Counted from the stretch's first letter, positions 32,180 through 41,637 are shown. The stretch: 64,000 nucleotides of DNA from Rubinisphaera italica (GCF_007859715.1 NZ_SJPG01000001.1:5622527-5686526); one strand, 5' to 3'. Translations and numbers: made by a program. The notes: a model not told the origin generated them from the letters alone.

Positions 32180-34054
32180 TCACAGATTTCTTAAATCCTC
32201 ACCGCGCTGTTTCAGAATGTCATGGGCAAGGTGATTGATGCCATAGCCGCTGGGGATTAGAATATACGGCTTGTCAACTTCTCGACAATACTGCCTGACT
32301 CCTTCAGAGTGACCGTGCCCAACCAGTTTGATGAGGACCAGAACCAGAGTCACTTCGGGATCTTGAACAATGGGCTGATATTGGATCGCTGGGGAATGTA
32401 CGACCGCCTCCTTCCAGACAAATTCCTGCAGTTGGAATGCCTCTCTGATTTTTTCTTCAGTGAGAGGTCTGGGAGATCCGCCAACCATTACGACTTTGCG
32501 ACCTCGAAGAAGTTGAGCCACGACCTCGACTTCCTCTGAATATTCGGGTGGACTGGATTCAATCTTCTCGTATTCACAATTGCTGAGATACCGGTGGATT
32601 TCCGATAAGACTCTCTGAAGATTAATAGACTCTGACAGATGCTCTGGAATCGAATCAATATGCCCTATTAGTGATTCACGGAGTTGTTTATGGCTGGGTG
32701 GAATATGTTCATCTTCAAGTAGGTGATCAATTTCCTGGGCCACATTCTCCCAGGCTGCAGAAATTTCACAGGCATCATGCCCGACGACTGCAAATTCCTT
32801 CTCGATGCGACTCAGCACCAATGCGATGCGTTGGGGTTTGCGAATTTTCTCGAAGAAGCTTTCGATTTTTTGCTTGATCTTTGGTAATTGTGAAATTTGG
32901 GCAGGGTCTTGAATTCTCATATGACGGCCAATGTAAAAATTACTGGCTGAGGCATTTCGTTCAACCCATCGAAAAGCAGCCATTTGCTCGGGGTCATCGA
33001 GCACCCCCGCCTTCTTCTGAATCTGCTGCAATACAGACTGAGCCGTGGCTAGATACTGCATTCCTTTTCTAACTTGCTCCTCTTGTGCTTTTTTGTCTTG
33101 TGTCTCCTGACGCAAAATGTGCAGTAAAAACTCGGCAATGAGTCCAGTTAATTCCAGGCACATGGCAACTCGTGGAGATCCATTCTCCTGATTGTCTGTA
33201 GAAGTTTCCCATTTCACCCGAGCCTGGCACTGATCTCGCAACACTTCAAGTTGTGCCAGTTCAAAAGGATCTTCTTGAGCCGCGTCTTCCTTATTTTGAC
33301 TCTCATTGTGTGGATGCCCATTGCCATTGGAGGTATTGACCTTCTGGTTGTGATTTCCAAAATGCAGTTCGCGAACCATGTCAGCTACTGAGGAATTGTC
33401 TCGCCATTTCTCTTTCGGCTGAATCTGACCTCGAGTAACTTGCAAGGTAATGATTAATCCATATCGATCATTAACACGCATCGCGCGTTCTAATGATTCC
33501 GGGGCATTGAAATCTCCATCCCGAGTATCGAGCAGCAGTTGCCAGAAGTCTCTCAAAACACGAATTTCATCGCATTCAAAAATCAGACGGCTCTCTTGAT
33601 CAGACTCCCATTGAGATCTCAATCTGGCCGCATGCAATTGCAATTCTTCAAGGGGAACGGGATCCATTTCTGTCTGAAGATCCAGAATCGAGTCCAGAGT
33701 CTCCAGGATTTGACGTCGTTCCGATTGCTCTTCTTTTTTGCGACGATTGCAGGTTTCGATCCCTTGTGTCAATGCCCTGATCCAATTCTTTAAATCCAGA
33801 CGATCCTCTTCATCGGGTAAGAATTCCTGGAAGGACTCGGCTTCCTCCAACTCAGTAATGTAGAGCTGGAATTCATCACACCACTGATTCAGTTCACGTC
33901 GGCGCGATACAGAAACCAAACGTCCCTGTTCCCGCATTGCGTTCATTTCATCCTTGAAAGATTCTGCGATCGAGACTCCTTGCTGAAAGAGTTCACGCAG
34001 ATGAAGCACAGATTCTTCCAACTGGTGTTTGAGTTGATCGGTGGAATAGAGCAT
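32180..34054 (-). CDS. Coiled-coil protein with DUF2325-like C terminus
   Basis: This 624-residue protein starts at an ATG with GGAG seven bases upstream. Residues 1-510 are strongly helical with long Glu/Lys/Gln runs and a low-complexity Asn/Gly/Glu stretch near 235-265. Residues 515-620 resemble DUF2325: GRKVVMVGGSPRP starts a Rossmann-like unit, VTLVLVLIKLVGHGHSE holds a buried strand and a His, and KPYILIPSGYGINHL ends it. The role is unknown. It is the last gene of the minus-strand operon of RyR, kinase-like and Nudix-SLOG proteins and may be the signal-responding output. Confidence 0.65.
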   Translation of the reverse strand: MLYSTDQLKHQLEESVLHLRELFQQGVSIAESFKDEMNAMREQGRLVSVSRRRELNQWCDEFQLYITELEEAESFQEFLPDEEDRLDLKNWIRALTQGIETCNRRKKEEQSERRQILETLDSILDLQTEMDPVPLEELQLHAARLRSQWESDQESRLIFECDEIRVLRDFWQLLLDTRDGDFNAPESLERAMRVNDRYGLIITLQVTRGQIQPKEKWRDNSSVADMVRELHFGNHNQKVNTSNGNGHPHNESQNKEDAAQEDPFELAQLEVLRDQCQARVKWETSTDNQENGSPRVAMCLELTGLIAEFLLHILRQETQDKKAQEEQVRKGMQYLATAQSVLQQIQKKAGVLDDPEQMAAFRWVERNASASNFYIGRHMRIQDPAQISQLPKIKQKIESFFEKIRKPQRIALVLSRIEKEFAVVGHDACEISAAWENVAQEIDHLLEDEHIPPSHKQLRESLIGHIDSIPEHLSESINLQRVLSEIHRYLSNCEYEKIESSPPEYSEEVEVVAQLLRGRKVVMVGGSPRPLTEEKIREAFQLQEFVWKEAVVHSPAIQYQPIVQDPEVTLVLVLIKLVGHGHSEGVRQYCREVDKPYILIPSGYGINHLAHDILKQRGEDLRNL

Positions 34055-34212
34055 AAGACGTCTCCGACGGTAATTCGTTTAGATTTCAAATCGCAACATG
34101 ACATTGAGACTTTGATGATTCCGAAATGATTGACACTCGAAGTCGTGGTCCTCGAATTGTTCATTAATCATACGCATGGCTTTGCATGACAAAGCATGAA
34201 GTCAACAGGACA

Positions 34213-34497
34213 TCACTTCTCGATCCGATATCCCAATGCTACAATCGCCTTCAGTACCTCAATAGCCGTATTCCGATCGTATTCTTTTTCGGATTCCGGC
34301 AGGTCGCTGTAAGAAACCAGACAAGGATTCTCTTTTTTGTCATCATCCCGTTTGGGACCGTAAGTCCAGCCGTCCTGGATACGCTGCCGTGCCCAAACGT
34401 CGTGGTTGTTTGCGGCAAGTTGTTCAAGCAGGTCCAATGTCTCTGCCGGGAGTTTGATATGGGATGTGTCGATGGGATCGGGCGTATAAGTTTTCAT
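34213..34497 (-). CDS. Stand-alone RyR-domain protein
   Basis: This 94-residue protein consists of a single RyR (ryanodine receptor repeat) domain: LAANNHDVWARQRIQDGWTY with the Trp-Gly/Tyr pattern, LVSYSDLPESEKEYDRNTAI, and a final helix ending in GYRIEK. Bacterial RyR domains occur in nucleotide-centred conflict systems and are thought to bind nucleotide-derived ligands. Its ATG overlaps the stop of the kinase-like gene by 4 bases, so the two are translationally coupled. A second RyR domain lies at the end of the membrane protein at 29842-32139. Confidence 0.85.
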   Translation of the reverse strand: MKTYTPDPIDTSHIKLPAETLDLLEQLAANNHDVWARQRIQDGWTYGPKRDDDKKENPCLVSYSDLPESEKEYDRNTAIEVLKAIVALGYRIEK

Positions 34498-36581
34498 ATT
34501 GATTTCTTTTCCTCTGGAGATGTGTATTTGAAGAGTTGGTCAGGTTGGCTTAATAATCCTGTGGGAGTAATTTTCATTTCATAACAGGCATTGAGAAGAG
34601 TTATCGCCTGGTCGTACATGACCTTAATAATATTGGAATGCCCACCTGTCAGTTCTACTGCCTTTTGGTAAGCGGCACCGGATGCCTCCCATTGTTGTTG
34701 AAGCAGGTATGCTTCACCGTGAGTTGCCGTGATCCAGAGGAGGTCATTTTCATGATTATATTGCCACATTTCGACAGTTTTCATCATATGCTCGGCGTCC
34801 TGCTGGACCTGTTTCAGTAAATTTGCGGATTCAGAATCCTTCCCAGGTTGTTTCAGACAGGCTGCTCTCAGAAACTTCATTGCCAACTGGTTGATTCGTG
34901 GATAATGACCGTGCGATTTCTCATAGGCCATGCGATAATAATTCTCCGCTTTTTCCAGTTCTGGAATCGCCGCAGTAGATGGCTTTGTTCCAATCAGTTT
35001 AACGGCTCGATTCTTATGCAACTTTCCGAACCGGCATAAAGTCTCTTCGCTTGCGGCTTCAAAATTGGATTTCGCCATCAATAACAACTCGTGAGCCTCT
35101 TGATCTTTACCCTGTTTTTCCAAGACAAGTGCCAGCTCGTCAATTAAGGGGATCGCATACGGATGTTCTTCTAGTCCCTTTTTCAGAACGGATTCTGAGT
35201 GTTCTAAAACTTGGGTGGATTTTGATTTCCACCAGCCATGAGCTTGAGCAACTACGTCTCGATAGGTGGGAATCGATATTTGACCAACTCCAACTCTCAG
35301 AGGAAGGAATCGTGCCGCGGCACATCCGGAGGAAACAAAAGCCCATTTCCGCTGGCTGGGTTCCAGATTGGAAAAGCGGACGGAATTCAGTCCGTATAAT
35401 GCGAGAACAAAATTATATTCCTTCAACCAGAGGTGACTCCTTCCCCGGTAACTCAAATGATTCCCAGCATACATCCGCAATTGCAGTAGCAGCCATTGAA
35501 GGCGTTCTATTTGACTCGCATTGTCTGGCAGAGTTGGCCAGTTTCCTGTATCCCGCGCCTTTCGGGTCGCTTCATGGAGTTGATATTCGAACTCCACGAC
35601 GGCTTGTGTGAAATCCTTTTCTCCAAAGATCTCTGGGATCACGCGAATCTTAAACTCGGTTTCCAGTTTGACGAAATCCCAGGCAATCAGATTATTGACC
35701 CCCATATCTCCATAATCGTACACAGCTGGCCATAACACACGATGACCAACCTTTCCGACGAGCACATTGCGACCATGCAAATCTCCGTGCGCACGCCCTC
35801 GTAGCATCGCGGGTACAATCTGCGATGCAGAATGATGACAGAGCAAAGATCGCATGAAGTAAGCAGGATCTCGGAAGTGAATATTCCACGACGTATGATC
35901 CAAATCGGCAGTCACTCCACATCGCAATTTCATACCGTCTCCCGTCGGATCTTCCCATCGTTTGAGATTCTGCAATAGATGCCGATCAAGCTGATCAGCT
36001 GCCAACGGTTCCTTCCATTCCTGAGGATCATCTTCATAGGAGTGCCGATAGAGCAAAGTCCCCAACCGCATATACAGCTGAAACATCAGAGTGGAGATAG
36101 AAGTCACATGTGGTTCTCCATAACAGACGGCTTTCAGCATCGCTGTTTCCAGCGGCAACGTCTCATCGACTCCAATCAACTGTTCGGCATCGGAATACAC
36201 CAGGGCCGTCAATTCTCCCTCGGCGGGATGTCGCTGCAAATCCATCAAGACGATATCATGCTTCAAACCTGCTGGTTTGCACGATTGCCATGCATCCCAC
36301 TCCTGCTTTAAAGTCGCCTCTGGACCCAGCTTAAGCACGCCCGGCGTAATCGCTCCCTGCCGTGTCACTTCCAGATGCAGTACCAGTTCACCATCCCGAC
36401 GCCGAAAACCTTCGAAAATCTCCTGCACAATCAGCATATTGGCATCAGCAAACAAGTGAGTTAATTGCTGTCTGAGATTCTGCTGGAAGGTATCGAGATA
36501 ACCAGAATCCCCCGCCAACTCCCGAGCAAATCGCTGAGTCAACTCCCGATCCGCTTTTCCTGAAAATGCGATATTGACCAT
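34494..36581 (-). CDS. Kinase-like (APH fold) protein with TPR tail
   Basis: This protein has 695 residues from the ATG at 36581, with AGGA nine bases upstream; a GTG at 36602 lacks a site. AHGDLHGRNVLVGKV near residue 285 is the catalytic loop of aminoglycoside phosphotransferase/kinase-like folds and VYDYGDMGVNNLIAWDFVKLE includes the metal-binding Asp region. Residues from about 450 to 690 form TPR-like helix pairs (LEHSESVLKKGLEEHPYAI, and others). It could phosphorylate a protein or small molecule, with TPRs for partner binding. It sits between the Nudix-SLOG and RyR genes and overlaps the latter. Confidence 0.72.
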   Translation of the reverse strand: MVNIAFSGKADRELTQRFARELAGDSGYLDTFQQNLRQQLTHLFADANMLIVQEIFEGFRRRDGELVLHLEVTRQGAITPGVLKLGPEATLKQEWDAWQSCKPAGLKHDIVLMDLQRHPAEGELTALVYSDAEQLIGVDETLPLETAMLKAVCYGEPHVTSISTLMFQLYMRLGTLLYRHSYEDDPQEWKEPLAADQLDRHLLQNLKRWEDPTGDGMKLRCGVTADLDHTSWNIHFRDPAYFMRSLLCHHSASQIVPAMLRGRAHGDLHGRNVLVGKVGHRVLWPAVYDYGDMGVNNLIAWDFVKLETEFKIRVIPEIFGEKDFTQAVVEFEYQLHEATRKARDTGNWPTLPDNASQIERLQWLLLQLRMYAGNHLSYRGRSHLWLKEYNFVLALYGLNSVRFSNLEPSQRKWAFVSSGCAAARFLPLRVGVGQISIPTYRDVVAQAHGWWKSKSTQVLEHSESVLKKGLEEHPYAIPLIDELALVLEKQGKDQEAHELLLMAKSNFEAASEETLCRFGKLHKNRAVKLIGTKPSTAAIPELEKAENYYRMAYEKSHGHYPRINQLAMKFLRAACLKQPGKDSESANLLKQVQQDAEHMMKTVEMWQYNHENDLLWITATHGEAYLLQQQWEASGAAYQKAVELTGGHSNIIKVMYDQAITLLNACYEMKITPTGLLSQPDQLFKYTSPEEKKSI

Positions 36582-36601
36582 TAGTCTTGATCCTGTATTC
36601 A

Positions 36602-37591
36602 CTATTGCAAACGAGTTACCGGGAATAATCCAATTTTAAAAAGTGAGCTTCTATTAAGTTTTTCCCGCAAAGCATACTGCAGCGTAGCCTCTGTGCCGCC
36701 GCGTTTGTGAGTTCTCTGACCGTCCCACAAAGCAATCAACAGGTCGGAGTGATCGACGACATATCTTCCGACTGCTGCGTATTTGCTGTAGCCTGGTTTG
36801 GATGTTTTTTCGTCGGTTTCACTCGCCTCTGGCAATGAAAACCATTCCTGGGATTCTTCGAGCAGGCGGTGGAACTGGTGTAATTCCTGGTCGGCAAAAT
36901 CCTGCGCGTATTGATCCAGCCGGAACGGGAGTGGAGCGATGAGTCGGCACTCGCGGGCCAGGCCCATTTCGGCGACCAATTGATCGGCTCCGGCTGCGAG
37001 CGGGGAAAGTAAATGGAGCGAGCGTCCATCGGCGATCTGTTCGGCATCATCGAACAGATTGTGCAGTCGCACTTTCAAATCGGGGATTTGATCGGGATGC
37101 AAATCACGATGACCGGTGACGCCAATCGTGAGCACGTTCCCTTCTCGTACACACGGCAACCGTCCCGTCTTCTGGAGCAGCAATGCAGAGGTCGGGCTGA
37201 TCAATTGGCCGGCTTCGGTTTGTCCCTGCTGAATTTCTGCAGGAGTCACCCAGACATTTTGCGGGTTCCGCTCGATCAGTTGCTGAGATTCTTCCGTCAA
37301 GTGTCCGGCAAACAGTGTGGTTTGATAGGTGGTCTCCGTTTGTGCCCGCTGGGAAAACGCTCGATACTGGAGTCTTCCAATCGGGATCGGATCAATCTGA
37401 AATTGATCTGCCGCGAGTTCGAGCTCTTCGTTCGATTCCCGGATCGCACAATTCAGACTTGTTTCCTCGGCCCGTTGATGTCCTCCGACAAAGTGAAACG
37501 CTTTCCAGCCTGCGTTCCACTGAGCCAGATACTCCAGGCCACGAGCCGACCTGCGTTCGTAGAAGACGATGGCACCGATCGACTCCCTCAT
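36602..37591 (-). CDS. Nudix hydrolase fused to SLOG-like domain
   Basis: This protein has 329 residues from ATG 37591 preceded by GGGAGG five bases upstream. Residues 1-135 form a Nudix domain: GGHQRAEETSLNCAIRESNE then ELEL fits the Nudix box with REx2-3EE spacing. Residues 150-329 are a SLOG-type Rossmann domain: LTIGVTGHRDLHPDQIPDL, LLSPLAAGADQLVAEMGL and LLIALWDGQRTHKRGGTEAT match the nucleotide-binding loops of SLOG (LOG/DprA-like) sensors. SLOG proteins make or sense nucleotide signals and Nudix enzymes hydrolyse nucleoside diphosphate compounds, so this chain may process or detect a signal. Confidence 0.8.
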   Translation of the reverse strand: MRESIGAIVFYERRSARGLEYLAQWNAGWKAFHFVGGHQRAEETSLNCAIRESNEELELAADQFQIDPIPIGRLQYRAFSQRAQTETTYQTTLFAGHLTEESQQLIERNPQNVWVTPAEIQQGQTEAGQLISPTSALLLQKTGRLPCVREGNVLTIGVTGHRDLHPDQIPDLKVRLHNLFDDAEQIADGRSLHLLSPLAAGADQLVAEMGLARECRLIAPLPFRLDQYAQDFADQELHQFHRLLEESQEWFSLPEASETDEKTSKPGYSKYAAVGRYVVDHSDLLIALWDGQRTHKRGGTEATLQYALREKLNRSSLFKIGLFPVTRLQ

Positions 37592-37642
37592 AACTTCCTC
37601 CCATTCGTGCAATACCCGCTCTGACTACAACAGCGGTTTCAA

Positions 37643-38107
37643 TCAGCTAAGTTGTGCTTCCAGAACCGACAAGATTTCCTGAGCCGTCTGAGAAATCGGC
37701 TGCATGGAACTGACTTCACTCGATGTCAGCCAGACACCCTTGCCGGTGAACGATGACAAGTCGCCTTCGATCTGGAATACAAAGACTTCCCGGGAATATC
37801 GTTTCCACTGCCCGTCCCGATGACTTCGATGGCTGTAAGGTTGCAGCTCCAGTTCGACAGATTGCTCTGGAATTTCCGAGTCCTTTAACGGTCGCCCCAA
37901 ACCTTCGGCTGCTGCACGGATGGCGGCCTGCTGTGCGGATTCACTGTTCTCATCGATAGTTCCCGAGGGACCGGACCAGGTACGAATTTTTGTCATCGGC
38001 AAAGAGAAGGCTCCCCAATTGTCATTCCAGGTGAGCAATGTGCGACCTTCACAGAGAATGACGGCGACGGAGAGATTGACTTCGGGATAACTGAATGGCT
38101 TAGACAT
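37643..38107 (-). CDS. Degenerate Nudix-like protein
   Basis: This 154-residue protein has a Nudix-like fold pattern at its start: NLSVAVILCEGRTLLTWNDN, then WGAFSLPMTKIRTW where the substrate-side glycines normally are. The helix that should carry the Nudix box reads AAIRAAAEGLGRPL and lacks most metal-binding glutamates. It is probably a binding, not a hydrolysing, Nudix relative. It is the first gene of the minus-strand operon, with the LysR-type gene divergent 69 bases away. Confidence 0.6.
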   Translation of the reverse strand: MSKPFSYPEVNLSVAVILCEGRTLLTWNDNWGAFSLPMTKIRTWSGPSGTIDENSESAQQAAIRAAAEGLGRPLKDSEIPEQSVELELQPYSHRSHRDGQWKRYSREVFVFQIEGDLSSFTGKGVWLTSSEVSSMQPISQTAQEILSVLEAQLS

Positions 38108-38176
38108 GAATGGGCTTTCTCAATGAAATTTGATTGCAAGGTGGACGGGAAATTGTGAGGATAACAAGAGGAAGTC

Positions 38177-39223
38177 TTGCGTCCTGAGTCTCATCTTATC
38201 AGAATGAACGCAAGATATAATCAATTGGTTCACGAAATTAATCGAAGATTCTCAAATAAAATGCCAAGACCACCGCGACTCTCTCTCGATATGATGGAAA
38301 CGCTCGTCATTCTTTTTGAATGCGAGGGGGATGCCTCGATGGCAGCTGACATGCTCGAGATCAATCAGCCGAGTATGAGCAAGCGGCTCGGGATCCTGCA
38401 GCACTCGAATCCTCTGGCTCGTTACCCCTGGCTGGAAAAGCAGGGGAAGTTGTGGGTGCTGACTCATGAGGGAGAACGGAACCTGCCAGCGATTCGCGAT
38501 ATTGTGCGAACGGCTCGGAACCTGCAGGAGGATCTTGATGAGCGTGTTGAACGGGCTCCCGATATTTCGATCGCCTGCGGTCAACTTGCAGTACAGACTT
38601 TTGTTCGGCACGCGTTACTGAAATTTCGTAAGCGAAATCCTGAACTCCGAATTCGGGTGAGCACTCCCCGCGGAGAAGAACGCATCCTGGGCGTTGCGAC
38701 TGGTCATTACGATGTCGCTATTGTCACCCATGATGAGGCGGATATTCTCAATATCGCCAAGCGTCCGCTGCATGTCGAAAATCTGTTTGAAGATCCCTGG
38801 GTCGCCACCTGTAGCAATAAGGCCCCGAAAGAGATTCGTCAGAAATTTGAATCATTGCCCGGCAAAATCACATTCGCCGACCTCGTTGGCTTTCCGTTAT
38901 TGCTTCCCGAGCCGGATGCAGGGATGAGAAAGAAATTTGACCGAGCCGTCATCGCGGCTGGACTTCAGGATAAGCTTTCTGTCCGCATGGAACTCGGCGG
39001 CTGGAATACTCTGCTCGAATTTGTCAAAGATGGCTGGGGGATCGGCATAGTCAGTCGTCAGTCCAGCTTGAATCAGAAATTGATGACCAAAGAGTTGCAA
39101 GCCGAAAAGGACTGGCAACCAGCAGCCGTCCGTTTGATCACACGCCCTATTGATGACGATCAAACGGAATCAACATCACTGCAAGAATTAACGGAACTCA
39201 TTAAAGAGGCTTCTCCGAAGTAG
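38177..39223 (+). CDS. LysR-type transcriptional regulator
   Basis: This 348-residue protein starts with TTG at 38177 (AGAGGA five bases upstream); the ATG at 38204 is an alternative without a site. Residues 35-90 form a winged helix-turn-helix (ASMAADMLEINQPSMSKRLG). Residues 120-335 look like the periplasmic-binding-type effector domain of LysR regulators (GHYDVAIVTHD, GKITFADLVGFPLLLPEP, LLEFVKDGWGIGIV). It is divergent from the Nudix/SLOG/kinase operon. LysR proteins commonly control the divergent operon, so it is the likely regulator of 32180-38107. It could also be an independent chromosomal gene. Confidence 0.85.
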   Translation: MRPESHLIRMNARYNQLVHEINRRFSNKMPRPPRLSLDMMETLVILFECEGDASMAADMLEINQPSMSKRLGILQHSNPLARYPWLEKQGKLWVLTHEGERNLPAIRDIVRTARNLQEDLDERVERAPDISIACGQLAVQTFVRHALLKFRKRNPELRIRVSTPRGEERILGVATGHYDVAIVTHDEADILNIAKRPLHVENLFEDPWVATCSNKAPKEIRQKFESLPGKITFADLVGFPLLLPEPDAGMRKKFDRAVIAAGLQDKLSVRMELGGWNTLLEFVKDGWGIGIVSRQSSLNQKLMTKELQAEKDWQPAAVRLITRPIDDDQTESTSLQELTELIKEASPK

Positions 39224-39278
39224 TGCGTGGTTAGGAGTTCAAAGCAGTTCATGAACTACATCAATGATTTTCCGTTGA

Positions 39279-39446
39279 ATGTCAAACCAAGTGTCCGGGG
39301 AACAATTCAAAGCTTTTTTCGCTTGGACTCGCAGTGATCAGTTCTATCCAGAGAAGCTTCAGCATTTCGCTTTAACGAAATTGATGAAGCTCAACCCTCG
39401 AAGGTCAGTGGTTCAATTCGCTGCCGTTTATGAGCAAGATCTCTAA
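39279..39446 (+). CDS. Possible small ORF or gene fragment (55 codons)
   Basis: An ATG at 39279 opens 55 codons ending in TAA at 39444-39446, with plausible amino acid use (FFAWTRSDQFYPEKL) but no clear ribosome site. It is the only frame of note in the 450-base gap between the LysR gene and the VirD4-like gene. It may be a fragment of a lost gene. No family recognised. Confidence 0.2.
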   Translation: MSNQVSGEQFKAFFAWTRSDQFYPEKLQHFALTKLMKLNPRRSVVQFAAVYEQDL

Positions 39447-39677
39447 ATTATGAATGTGATGCAGTCTACCGTATCATAAGGTCCATTAAGGTGGACTGGA
39501 CGGGGTTTCAGCCATATCGGCAATTCTTTAAAATATTTCCCATTCGTAAATTATTGGGCTGCACAATTCTTTTTTGTTTCTGTATAGTTGGATTGGGCAG
39601 CAAGATGATCGCCCGTGACAAAACCAGGGATGGCCCGCGTTTCTCTCCTTAAGAAATCCCTCACTCAGGAGTCTCCC

Positions 39678-41078
39678 ATGTCACCGGAATTGCTGACGTC
39701 TTCCCCTGCGCCCATCAAACTGGGACGCCCGCTTGAAAGAACTTCTTCCTTTGGATTTTCAAATCCGAATCCTCAGAGTTCTCCTCTTCAAACTTTGCAT
39801 ACACCCATTACTGAATATCGCGGTGATAGCCATCTTATTACCTTGGCTCCGACAGGCCGAGGCAAGGGAGTCTCTTCCATCGTACCGACGCTACTCGACT
39901 ACCCTGGCTCAGTCATTGTGTTTGATCCAAAGGGCGAAAACTATCAAATCTCAGGTCGACGCAGAAAAGAAATGGGACAGCGGGTGATTGTACTGAACCC
40001 GTTCAATGTTCTGAGCGATGAGACCGACAGCCTCAATCCTCTCGATTTATTGCAGCTCGAAGGAGCAGACATCGAAAGTGATGCTCAGATGCTGGCTCAG
40101 ATGTTCGCAGCTGGCAATCGCTTCAATCGAGACCCCTTCTGGGACAATTCAGCTTGTGGTGTTCTCTCGGGATTGATCGCTTATTTCGGCTCGAAACCAG
40201 ATGATTCCACCCGCACAGTCAATGCGATCCACGAACAGTTTCATGCGGACGATGTGATTTATCAGCTGGCTGTGCTGTTGGATAATCACAAAGATGAGAT
40301 GCCGCAGTTTGCTTATCGAGAACTCGCCGCATTTTTGCAGCATCCCGAAAAAGAGACGCGTCCGAGTGTGCAATCGACCGTGGCGTCTTACTTGAAATGT
40401 CTGGCAGGCGGGAAGGTTCCGGAAGTCTTGAAGCACTCGTCCTTCTCGCTACAGGATTTTGTGGATGGCGAGCCAATTTCCATTTTCATCATCATTCCTC
40501 CATCAAAACTGGTCAGTCATCGAAATCTGTTGAGACTGCTGATCGCGACACTGCTGGGGGCTGTATTGACACGGGAAAATCGTCCCGAACATGCGACGCT
40601 CTTTCTGCTGGATGAAGCGGCTCAGCTGGGACATTTTCCGCTCTTGGAACAGGCGATCACCCTCTGCCGGGGATATGGCCTGAAGGTCTGGAGTTTCTGG
40701 CAGGACCTGTCGCAATTGAAGGAGCATTATCCGGAGACCTGGAAATCGATTCTCAATAACTGTGACATCAAGCAGCTCTTCGGCATCTCGGGAATGTTCA
40801 TGGCTCAGGAATGGTCGTCCATTTTGGAGCACGATCCCCATGATTTACTCAAGCTGGCTGATAACGAACACCTGTTGATCTTTCCCGATGGGACCGAAGA
40901 GATTCAGCAGAGGCTCAACTATCTATGCGATCCTGAATATGCAGGGCTGTTCGATGAGAATCCTCGATACAGCCATACCCGACGTATCCGGAAACGACCT
41001 GAATATCGAGGACGTAAACTCCCTCTTCCTGACCCCCCAGAAAAGGAACAAAACGATGACAACAAACAATCACTCTGA
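39678..41078 (+). CDS. VirD4/TraG-like coupling ATPase, soluble
   Basis: This protein has 466 residues from ATG 39678, which has CAGGAG seven bases upstream; a GTG at 39615 extends the frame by 21 codons. LAPTGRGKGVSSIVPTLLDY (Walker A), VIVFDPKGENYQISG and LFLLDEAAQLGHFP (Walker B) are typical of VirD4/TraG/TraD coupling proteins. The N-terminal membrane anchor usual in this family is absent. These ATPases load DNA into type IV secretion channels, but no other conjugation gene is seen nearby. It overlaps the next small gene by 23 bases. It is a possible remnant or a re-used module in the defence island. Confidence 0.85.
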   Translation: MSPELLTSSPAPIKLGRPLERTSSFGFSNPNPQSSPLQTLHTPITEYRGDSHLITLAPTGRGKGVSSIVPTLLDYPGSVIVFDPKGENYQISGRRRKEMGQRVIVLNPFNVLSDETDSLNPLDLLQLEGADIESDAQMLAQMFAAGNRFNRDPFWDNSACGVLSGLIAYFGSKPDDSTRTVNAIHEQFHADDVIYQLAVLLDNHKDEMPQFAYRELAAFLQHPEKETRPSVQSTVASYLKCLAGGKVPEVLKHSSFSLQDFVDGEPISIFIIIPPSKLVSHRNLLRLLIATLLGAVLTRENRPEHATLFLLDEAAQLGHFPLLEQAITLCRGYGLKVWSFWQDLSQLKEHYPETWKSILNNCDIKQLFGISGMFMAQEWSSILEHDPHDLLKLADNEHLLIFPDGTEEIQQRLNYLCDPEYAGLFDENPRYSHTRRIRKRPEYRGRKLPLPDPPEKEQNDDNKQSL

Positions 41079-41280
41079 GGAAATCACGATCAAGGAAGAA
41101 GAAAATGACTTCCCGTTGCAGACTGTTTCGTTCGTGCGAATCGGCTCTGCTCATGCGGAGGCAAGCCCAGAAATCGAAAAGTCGCTGCAGCAGTTTCTAT
41201 ATCGTGTGCGGGACGATGTTGCAGTGATTTACGAGCCGGAGGCCATTGGACAGGACGTAGAAATTAAACGGATGTACTAA
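41056..41280 (+). CDS. Small hypothetical protein
   Basis: This protein has 74 residues from an ATG at 41056 (AAAGG about nine bases upstream), overlapping the end of the VirD4-like gene by 23 bases. It is acidic, with SPEIEKSLQQFLYRVRDDVA as the only regular-looking segment. No family is recognised. The overlap indicates co-translation with the ATPase. Confidence 0.55.
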   Translation: MTTNNHSEEITIKEEENDFPLQTVSFVRIGSAHAEASPEIEKSLQQFLYRVRDDVAVIYEPEAIGQDVEIKRMY

Positions 41281-41319
41281 TCCCTATTGAAACGAATTCT
41301 TTTGATTCAGGATTGACTC

Positions 41320-41637
41320 ATGAATAAATATTCCTTCACTGAAAAGCTGCATCGCAAAAACATTTATACCTGCATCCTGGTTAAAGGCCAGCTTACGAAT
41401 GAAAAAAATGGCTACTGCTATTTCGGAGTCTTTCTCAAAGACTTCGACAGCATTCGCTTGCACTTCGAAAGTCAAAAACCATTCAACCCCAAAGACTTCA
41501 ACTGCATCGTCCTGGCGCGAGCAGAGGGAGAACCGACCGATGAAGTCCGGCATTTCATGAACCGAAAATTCAGCTTCGCCGAAGACAAAACCATTCTGGA
41601 AATTTCGCGGAAGACGCATGGCCCGAATAAGAATTGA
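41320..41637 (+). CDS. Small hypothetical protein
   Basis: This protein has 105 residues from an ATG with AGGA eight bases upstream. It appears to be a small alpha/beta protein (LVKGQLTNEKNGYCYFGVFL, LHFESQKPFNPKDF). No motif known to me. It follows the 41056 gene by 39 bases on the same strand and probably belongs to the VirD4-like gene's operon. Confidence 0.55.
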   Translation: MNKYSFTEKLHRKNIYTCILVKGQLTNEKNGYCYFGVFLKDFDSIRLHFESQKPFNPKDFNCIVLARAEGEPTDEVRHFMNRKFSFAEDKTILEISRKTHGPNKN

